DNA of 36,573 nucleotides, taken from contig JAMLHE010000021.1 of assembly GCA_023957315.1 (NCBI GenBank), positions 1 through 36,573 on the forward strand. The letters are read 5' to 3'. The translations under genes were made by a program, and so were the position numbers. Below, piece after piece: positions 19,745-26,887 of the stretch (position 1 is the first letter of the stretch; every line of letters starts with the position of its first letter). This DNA comes from Candidatus Kapaibacterium sp. (GTDB lineage: Bacteria > Bacteroidota > Ignavibacteria > Kapaibacteriales > UBA2268). The notes beneath the pieces are model-generated. The model did no database searches and had not been told where the DNA came from. It saw only the letters and a program-made list of their open reading frames with translations.

Positions 19745-22700
19745 TTTATTCTTGCTTCTTGCGGCAAACACCCAAGCCCAACATATTGGGAAAGAGTATT
19801 ATAATTGGCATTTTGGATATAGTGCTGCTGTATCTTTCAACACAAGCAATTTGGAGCCTGTCAGCTATGTGAGTAGCATGGCAACTCTGGAAGGTAGTGC
19901 AAGTATATCGGATAAAGATGCGAATTTGTTGTTTTATACAAATGGTGAAGATGTTTGGAATCGTCAAAACTCTGTTATGCCTAATGGCACAAATTTAAAG
20001 GGACATCAATCTTCAACACAGTCTGCAATAATTATCAAGAAGCCGGGAAGTGATAACCTTTATTACATTTTTACGGTTGGAAAAGGACCTTATACACCTA
20101 CGTCACCACAAGATTTCTGCTATTCTGTAGTTGATATGAACCTAAACAATGGAGCCGGTGACGTATTTATTAAAAACGTCAAAATTCACAATGTTGATGT
20201 TGTAGAAAAATTAACAGCCGTACTGCACTCTAATGGTAAAGATTATTGGATAATTGCTCACGAAATTAACAGTGATAATTTTGTCGTGGTATTGTTTACG
20301 GAAAATGGCATTGAAAATGTTTCAACCCAAAAAATTGGTCCCGTTTACGATGTAGAATCTAATGGAACGGGAGTAGCTTTAGGACATTTGAAGTCTAATA
20401 TACGTGGTGATAGATTAGCAGCAGTTTGCTTTCCATTGCTTGATTTGGATTTGTATCATTTCGACAGAAAAACGGGAGTCATTTCCAACCATCTGCCAAT
20501 TAGGATTGATAATATACAAGGGACTTATGGCGTAGAATTTTCACCTTCCGGGCAATTTGTTTATACATCCAATGTGCATCGTAAAATATTTCAATTTGAC
20601 ATTAGTGAATATAATAAAAACTCAATCGAACAATCTAAGAAGACAATCTATAGTAATTATGTATCTTTCCAATCTTACGGTTCATTGCAATTAGCTCCGA
20701 ATGGAAAAATTTATATTGCTATTGCCGGCGCAGAAAATCTATCCGTTATAAACAAGCCTGATTCGGCTTATATTGCTTGTGATTTACAATTTAATGCAAC
20801 CACCTTAGAAATCGGTTTCTGTGGATTCGGACTCCCAAACTTTTGTGTTACTGAACCATATCTAAAATTGGTGTTAAAAGGTGAAGATGTTTGTGAGGGG
20901 CAAGATATTGAATTAATTGCCGAAATGATTCCCACAGGTGGTTCTTTTTATACTTACGAATGGACAGGACCAAACGAGTTTACCGGGAGCACATCAAAAA
21001 TAATTATTAAAAATGCAAAATCGATTCATGAGGGCAATTACAAGGTCGAAGTTTATGAATTAGGCGAGTTGATTATGACTGAATCAATTTATATCACTGT
21101 TAATCCGATTCCTAATGTGAAAATTATTGGACCGAAAACAATCTGCCCACCTGATATAGCCAAATTGAGAATTGACATAAAAGAGGACGGGGTAAGTTAT
21201 CTATGGTCTAATGGCAGTACCAATCACGAGATTGAAGTTACCCAACCGGGCAAATACTATGTAATAGCGACCTCATTAGAAGGGTGTAGCGATACTGCAT
21301 ATTTTGATTTAGAACTGGGGGATTTAGAAGTAGATATTTTAGGTAGCATCGGATTCTGCGAAGGTGATTCAGTCATCCTGACTGCCAACAGAGCTAAATC
21401 TATTGACTTTTTAGATTATTATTACAAATGGTCAACGGGCGATACCTCGCGGAGCATTGTAGTCCGTGAACCCGGCGAATATTCTTTGCAAGTCATTCGA
21501 GAAGGCGGTTGCATCGGTTATGATACCGTACATGTCACAGAATATCCCAACCCTGACGTTAAATTGTCCCATTCGGGCATTGAAATAATTTGTGCCGGAC
21601 AACAACTCAAGATTTATGTTATTGACCCATCTTTAAGCAATAATTACCATTGGGAGGATGGAATAATCGGCACGGCTCGAACTGTTACAGAACCGGGAGT
21701 ATATAAAATATATTCATCTAATCAATATCAATGCATTGATTCAGCCGAAGTTGAAGTTAGAATTAGCGATAAACCAGATGTAGAAGTTGAATTTAGCAAT
21801 GACTTGAATTTTTGCAGAGGTGATTCCGTTGTGGTTACAATCAACACAGATTCTGAAGAGAATTTAATTATTTGGGAAGATGGAAAAAAAGATATATCCC
21901 GCACATTTACCGAAAACGGTAAATATAAATGTGTAGTTACAAATGCTTATGGTTGCAGCGATACAACGGAATTTGAAATTAGATTGTTTGATATGGAAAA
22001 ACCTGAAATCATCGCCAGTCAAATTTATGTTTGCGAACCCGGCATACCTGTGACTTTAACTGCAAATCAAGTCTATCGCGAATATTTGTGGTCGAATGGG
22101 GCTACAACGCAAAGCACAATAGTTGACAACGAAGGCATTTATAAGTTAATTGTTCGAAATGAAAACGGATGTATTGATTCTGCAGAAATTGAAATTTTTA
22201 TTCTGCCAATCGAAAAACCAGAAATTACGGCGAGCAAATTTTCCGTATGCGACAACGACACACTAACTCTCACCGCAAATGGCGAATATGCATCTTATTT
22301 GTGGTCTGACGGTTCAACAGGTTCAAGCGCTGTTGTGCGAGGAACCGGTACCTTCAAATTGATTGTAACCAATGAAATTGGATGTGTTGACTCGGCTGAA
22401 GTCACAATTTCTGACCTGATTGTTGATATTAGTTTCAACCAATCTGCGTACAGCGAAAAAACAGTTTGTACCGGAACAAAATCACAAATTAAAGCAGTTT
22501 TGGTAAATCATACCGAAACTGAATCAATCATTAGTGAAATCGTTCTTGATAATTCTGATAATTTCAGACTCGCCTCGCTTGAATTGCCGTTTAAAATCGG
22601 CGCTTTCGAATCGAAAGAAATTGTCCTCGAAGCAAATTCGGACGAAACAGGATTGTTTGAGACATCAATTCTGGCTATTTCCAATTATCCGTGCTATCAC

Positions 22701-23411
22701 GAAACGATGTCGTCCGCATCACAAAAGTTCAGTTTAACAAATCAAATAAGATTGCCCGAAATTGAAGCTATTGCCGGAGAGCAACTTTGTATCCCGATAT
22801 ATGGGAAAATCAATTGTGGTGCTTCGCCATTTGTTTCATCGGCAACTATTCAGATTAGTTTCGATGCTGAATTTTTCAATGTAATCAGCCTCAAATCGGG
22901 AACGAATTTTACGAAAACAATTGAAAATGGTATCTGCACCATAACAATTGAATATGATTCATTAAGTTTGACTCATTTCGATGAATTGATTGATGAATTG
23001 TGCGGCTCGGCTTTAATCGGTAATTCTACGCCGACTTCCTTAGTAGTCACTGAAGTTGATTGGTCAAATGATGCCGTTGATGTCGTGAAGAAAAATGGTA
23101 AATTAAGTCTCGAATCTTGCGTGATTGACATGAGGTCTATCCAACATCTCAAACCAACAGCGATGAAGGTTTCACCACTTCCGGCGAATGAAAATCTCAA
23201 CGTTACTATAGAATCCGGTTCAATTGGCGCATTCGAACTCATTCTCGTCGCTTTCGACGGAACGCAAGAAGTCCTCCGAACATGGGAAAATACCCAATCA
23301 AGCTCTGTAGATTTATTATTCGACGTTAGCACTTTGTCTCAAGGCGTATATAGTTTGCTGCTCAAAGCACCTTGGAGTATTCATTATCAACAAATTCTGA
23401 TACTAAGATGA
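19725..23411 (+). CDS. Giant T9SS-exported propeller/Ig-repeat protein, copy 2
   Basis: The ATG at 19725 overlaps the previous stop as ATGA and opens directly into a signal peptide (MKQIIFALFLLLAANTQA); an earlier in-frame ATG at 19689 would only add residues read from the end of copy 1. The 1228-residue protein repeats the plan of copy 1: propeller-like domain from YYNWHFGYSAAVSF to about residue 390, an Ig-like WTGPNEF module (about 412), six Cys-paired modules (cores YLWSNG, YKWSTG, YHWEDG, IIWEDG, YLWSNG, YLWSDG), an ASH-like part, a cohesin-like AGEQLCIPIYGKINCG region and a sorting domain ending QQILILR. The last 15 residues are almost those of copy 1. Translational coupling with copy 1 is likely. 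Probable surface protein; ligand unknown. Confidence 0.9.
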   Translation: MKQIIFALFLLLAANTQAQHIGKEYYNWHFGYSAAVSFNTSNLEPVSYVSSMATLEGSASISDKDANLLFYTNGEDVWNRQNSVMPNGTNLKGHQSSTQSAIIIKKPGSDNLYYIFTVGKGPYTPTSPQDFCYSVVDMNLNNGAGDVFIKNVKIHNVDVVEKLTAVLHSNGKDYWIIAHEINSDNFVVVLFTENGIENVSTQKIGPVYDVESNGTGVALGHLKSNIRGDRLAAVCFPLLDLDLYHFDRKTGVISNHLPIRIDNIQGTYGVEFSPSGQFVYTSNVHRKIFQFDISEYNKNSIEQSKKTIYSNYVSFQSYGSLQLAPNGKIYIAIAGAENLSVINKPDSAYIACDLQFNATTLEIGFCGFGLPNFCVTEPYLKLVLKGEDVCEGQDIELIAEMIPTGGSFYTYEWTGPNEFTGSTSKIIIKNAKSIHEGNYKVEVYELGELIMTESIYITVNPIPNVKIIGPKTICPPDIAKLRIDIKEDGVSYLWSNGSTNHEIEVTQPGKYYVIATSLEGCSDTAYFDLELGDLEVDILGSIGFCEGDSVILTANRAKSIDFLDYYYKWSTGDTSRSIVVREPGEYSLQVIREGGCIGYDTVHVTEYPNPDVKLSHSGIEIICAGQQLKIYVIDPSLSNNYHWEDGIIGTARTVTEPGVYKIYSSNQYQCIDSAEVEVRISDKPDVEVEFSNDLNFCRGDSVVVTINTDSEENLIIWEDGKKDISRTFTENGKYKCVVTNAYGCSDTTEFEIRLFDMEKPEIIASQIYVCEPGIPVTLTANQVYREYLWSNGATTQSTIVDNEGIYKLIVRNENGCIDSAEIEIFILPIEKPEITASKFSVCDNDTLTLTANGEYASYLWSDGSTGSSAVVRGTGTFKLIVTNEIGCVDSAEVTISDLIVDISFNQSAYSEKTVCTGTKSQIKAVLVNHTETESIISEIVLDNSDNFRLASLELPFKIGAFESKEIVLEANSDETGLFETSILAISNYPCYHETMSSASQKFSLTNQIRLPEIEAIAGEQLCIPIYGKINCGASPFVSSATIQISFDAEFFNVISLKSGTNFTKTIENGICTITIEYDSLSLTHFDELIDELCGSALIGNSTPTSLVVTEVDWSNDAVDVVKKNGKLSLESCVIDMRSIQHLKPTAMKVSPLPANENLNVTIESGSIGAFELILVAFDGTQEVLRTWENTQSSSVDLLFDVSTLSQGVYSLLLKAPWSIHYQQILILR

Positions 23412-23427
23412 AAAAAATCATTTTCGC
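23361..23427 (+). repeat. Junction direct repeat, copy B
   Basis: This is the partner of 19678-19744, spanning the end of copy 2, the ATGA overlap and the first codons of copy 3. The distance between the two copies (3683 bases) equals the repeat unit of the tandem duplication. Confidence 0.85.
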
Positions 23428-26400
23428 ATTTTTCTTGATTGCTGCTGTCTCAGTGCAAGCCCAGCAAAAGGGAAAAGAATATTATAATTGGTACTTCGGT
23501 GGCAAAGCTTCAATCACTTTTAATACGCCCGACCTTGAGCCTGTCATTGCCGGAGAAAGTAGTATGGTTCAACTCGAAGGTAGCGCCAGCATCTCCGATA
23601 AGTATGGAAATCTACTTTTTTACTCTAATGGAGTTAATGTTTGGGGCAAGAATAATCTTCAAATGCCTAATGGATTCAAACTAAATGGTAATGCATCGTC
23701 CACTCAAACGGTGTTGATATTGCGCCAACCGGGCAGTCGCAATATTCATTACATTTTTACTGTTGGCAAAGGTCCATATTTGGTCGATTCACCACAAGAT
23801 TTTTGCTATTCTATTGTAGATATTGACGCAAATTTGGGGAATGGTGATGTAATTGAAAAAAATATTTTGCTTCATCAACCTGTTACCGAAAAACTCACCG
23901 CAGTTTTGCACAGCAACAATGAAGATTTCTGGGTGATTGCACATGAAATGGACTCACCGAGATTTGTTGTGGCACTTTTGACCAAAAATGGAATTGAATA
24001 TGTGAAAACTCAATCCATTGGTCCACCTCATGATGCAGGCAGCGGCTTGAAAAAAGACGGTGTAATCGGGCAAATGAAAGCTAATCGTAAGGGCGACCGT
24101 TTGGCAGCAGTTACCAACACAGGCAAAGAGCTACAGCTTTTCAAATTCGACCGTGACAAAGGTGAATTGTCAGATTTTGTCGCCGTCACTATGGATACTG
24201 TCGCGGGATATTACGGTTTGGAATTTTCCGCATCGGGGCAATTTGTATATGTAACAAATACCTTTTCTCGTTTGTTGCAATTTGACATTAGTTCCTATCA
24301 GCGCCCGATTATCGAATCAACACGAAAGCCAATATATGATGAATATTCCACAGAAGTAGAGACTTTCGGTCAATTGCAAATCGGTCCGAACAATAAAATA
24401 TATCTCGCCATTCATAAGTTGAAGGCATTGGGAGTAATCAACAAACCGGATTTGGCGGGCAACTCGTGTAATTTTCAATATACAGGTTTCTTGCTCACGA
24501 GAGGCGGTTCCACATATGGTTTGCCCAATTTCTTTGTCACCGAATACGATTACCGATTAGAAATCACGGCTGGAGATGTTTGCATTGGCGATACGATAAA
24601 AATTTCTGCGAGAGTGATACCGTCTGCGGATGAATATCGCTACGTCTGGCGTGGACCGAATTCTTTTTATTCCGAATCCCAAAACATTGCAATTGCTAAT
24701 TCTCGAGATTTTAACGAAGGATATTATGTCTTAGAAGTATTTGAATTTAATCATATCCGATTCAAAGATTCGGTCTATATCAAAGTTCATCCCTTTCCCG
24801 AAGTTGAAATTGTAGGCACCGACACGATTTGTCCGCCGGAAAAAGGGCATTTGAAAATCAAGAAAAGTCAGCCGGGAGTTGAATATTTATGGTCAACGGG
24901 AGAAATCGGTGATGAAATTTTCGTTGACGGACACGGGACATATCACGTTACGGCTACATCCAAAGCAGGATGCGTTGCGGAAGCTTCATTTAGTGTATAT
25001 GCAGGGGACAATTTAATCGTAAATATTATCGGGGAAAGAATTATGTGCGAGGGTGAATCTATCACTTTGAGTACAGACAGAGCCAGCGATATTGAAGGTG
25101 AATATACCTATTTGTGGTCAACCGGAGAAACAAGCCCTGAAATAATTGTCAGTACTGCGGGTAATTATTCCGTCTCAGTTTATCATAGTGGTGGCTGCAC
25201 CGGAACTGATGAAATTGAAGTCGAAATTGCCACCAACCCAATTGTAATGCTATCACACGAAGGGACTTTTAATTTATGTGTCGGCGACGAAATGGAGATT
25301 TGGGTTATTGACCCAATAGCCGAAAATAATTATTTTTGGCATGACGACATAGCTGATTTGACGCGAAAAATAACTCAAACTGGAGTATATAAAATTTACG
25401 TTGTCAATGAATTTGATTGCAAGGATTCCGCCGAAGTCGAAATTATATTTCACGAAAAACCAATTTTTGATATAATCTATGATAATAATTTGATATTTTG
25501 CAAAGGTGATTCGGTAAATGTGACGATTGTTTATGATTTTGAAAATGAATCAATACTTTGGAATGATGGAATTAGCGAAAGTGTCCGCACGATTCGCGAA
25601 AGCGGGATTTATACTTTCCGAATTACAAATCAGTACGGCTGCTACGATACTGCTGCATTTGAAGTGCAAGTTATTGAAATCGAAAAACCTGAAATTATTC
25701 CAACTAAATATTTTGTTTGTGTCGGTGATACATTAACTTTGTTTGCAATCGGAAATTATCATTCATATTCATGGTCTGACGGTAGCACATCGCCGAGCAC
25801 AGTTGTCAAAGGCGCGGGCAAGTATAAATTACATGTCCGAAATGAATTTGGATGCACCGATTCAGCTGAAATTATAATCCAAGACATTAGCGTTGGAATC
25901 AGCTTCACGCAAGAGTTGTACGAAGGGGCAACAGTTTGCACAGGCAAGGAATCAATAATCGAATTGACATTGAAAAATGATACTCAAACTGAAACAATTA
26001 TTAAGGAATTAATTCTTGATGATTATTCCAACTTCAGAATTATCTCGCCTAAAGTACCGTTTACTATTGCGGCTTTAGAATCGCAAGTGATTTTAATCGA
26101 ATCATTTTCGGAATCTACAGGCATTTTCGAAACAAAAATTACAGCTATATCGGACGAACCTTGCTATGCCGAATCATTTTCTGAAGTGAGGCAAATATTT
26201 AATTTAAGCAACATTGTGAGATTGCCCGATATGGTCGTAGATGCCGGAGAAAGCATTTGCATCCCGATTTACGGGAAAATCAACTGTGGAGCCACTCCAT
26301 TAGATTCGCGTGTGAAGTTGGAAATCATTTTTGACGCAGAATATTTCAATCCGATTAGCCTAAAATCCGGCACTACTTTTACAAAAGTCATAGAAAATGG

Positions 26401-26887
26401 CATCTGCAAGGTAACTATCGAGTACGATTTATTGCGACTCACAGATTCGGAGCAAATTATTGATATGCTATGCGGAGTGGCACTCGTCGGCAGAGTTGTC
26501 CCGGCAGAATTGACTTTTGCTACAACTGACTGGTATAATGATTTAATTACAACAGAAAAAATAAACGGCAGTTTGAAAATCGAAGCCTGTGTAATCGAAT
26601 TGCGTCCCATTAAATATATAAAGCCGCCAACACTGCAAATTGCCCCAAATCCTGCATCTGAAACAGTTGAACTTGCTATCACAACCACACAAAAGGGAAT
26701 GCACAAGCTTAGCATTTTCGACTTAAGCGGCATTGAAATCGCTTCATTTGAATTTATTAGTTCAAATAATTCACCAAAAATTAATAATTTTTCCTTATAT
26801 TCGAGTGATTTTAAAAACGGATTTTATATTATTCGTTTAAAAGCACCTGATACGGTGATATTTGAAAAATTAATAATTGAAAATTAA
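23408..26887 (+). CDS. Giant T9SS-exported propeller/Ig-repeat protein, copy 3
   Basis: The ATG at 23408 again overlaps the preceding stop as ATGA; the signal peptide is MKKIIFAFFLIAAVSVQA. The 1159-residue protein has the propeller-like domain (from YYNWYFGGKASITF), the Ig-like WRGPNSF module, five Cys-paired modules (cores YLWSTG, YLWSTG, YFWHDD, ILWNDG, YSWSDG), the ASH-like and cohesin-like parts (AGESICIPIYGKINCG) and a C-terminal sorting domain. The third core, WHDD, has lost the usual glycine. Its sorting domain is the most canonical of the four, with NPASETVELAI, KLSIFDLSG and GFYIIRL, and differs from the ILILR ends of copies 1 and 2. Module order matches copy 2, so the genes are duplicates that then gained or lost modules. 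Confidence 0.9.
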   Translation: MKKIIFAFFLIAAVSVQAQQKGKEYYNWYFGGKASITFNTPDLEPVIAGESSMVQLEGSASISDKYGNLLFYSNGVNVWGKNNLQMPNGFKLNGNASSTQTVLILRQPGSRNIHYIFTVGKGPYLVDSPQDFCYSIVDIDANLGNGDVIEKNILLHQPVTEKLTAVLHSNNEDFWVIAHEMDSPRFVVALLTKNGIEYVKTQSIGPPHDAGSGLKKDGVIGQMKANRKGDRLAAVTNTGKELQLFKFDRDKGELSDFVAVTMDTVAGYYGLEFSASGQFVYVTNTFSRLLQFDISSYQRPIIESTRKPIYDEYSTEVETFGQLQIGPNNKIYLAIHKLKALGVINKPDLAGNSCNFQYTGFLLTRGGSTYGLPNFFVTEYDYRLEITAGDVCIGDTIKISARVIPSADEYRYVWRGPNSFYSESQNIAIANSRDFNEGYYVLEVFEFNHIRFKDSVYIKVHPFPEVEIVGTDTICPPEKGHLKIKKSQPGVEYLWSTGEIGDEIFVDGHGTYHVTATSKAGCVAEASFSVYAGDNLIVNIIGERIMCEGESITLSTDRASDIEGEYTYLWSTGETSPEIIVSTAGNYSVSVYHSGGCTGTDEIEVEIATNPIVMLSHEGTFNLCVGDEMEIWVIDPIAENNYFWHDDIADLTRKITQTGVYKIYVVNEFDCKDSAEVEIIFHEKPIFDIIYDNNLIFCKGDSVNVTIVYDFENESILWNDGISESVRTIRESGIYTFRITNQYGCYDTAAFEVQVIEIEKPEIIPTKYFVCVGDTLTLFAIGNYHSYSWSDGSTSPSTVVKGAGKYKLHVRNEFGCTDSAEIIIQDISVGISFTQELYEGATVCTGKESIIELTLKNDTQTETIIKELILDDYSNFRIISPKVPFTIAALESQVILIESFSESTGIFETKITAISDEPCYAESFSEVRQIFNLSNIVRLPDMVVDAGESICIPIYGKINCGATPLDSRVKLEIIFDAEYFNPISLKSGTTFTKVIENGICKVTIEYDLLRLTDSEQIIDMLCGVALVGRVVPAELTFATTDWYNDLITTEKINGSLKIEACVIELRPIKYIKPPTLQIAPNPASETVELAITTTQKGMHKLSIFDLSGIEIASFEFISSNNSPKINNFSLYSSDFKNGFYIIRLKAPDTVIFEKLIIEN

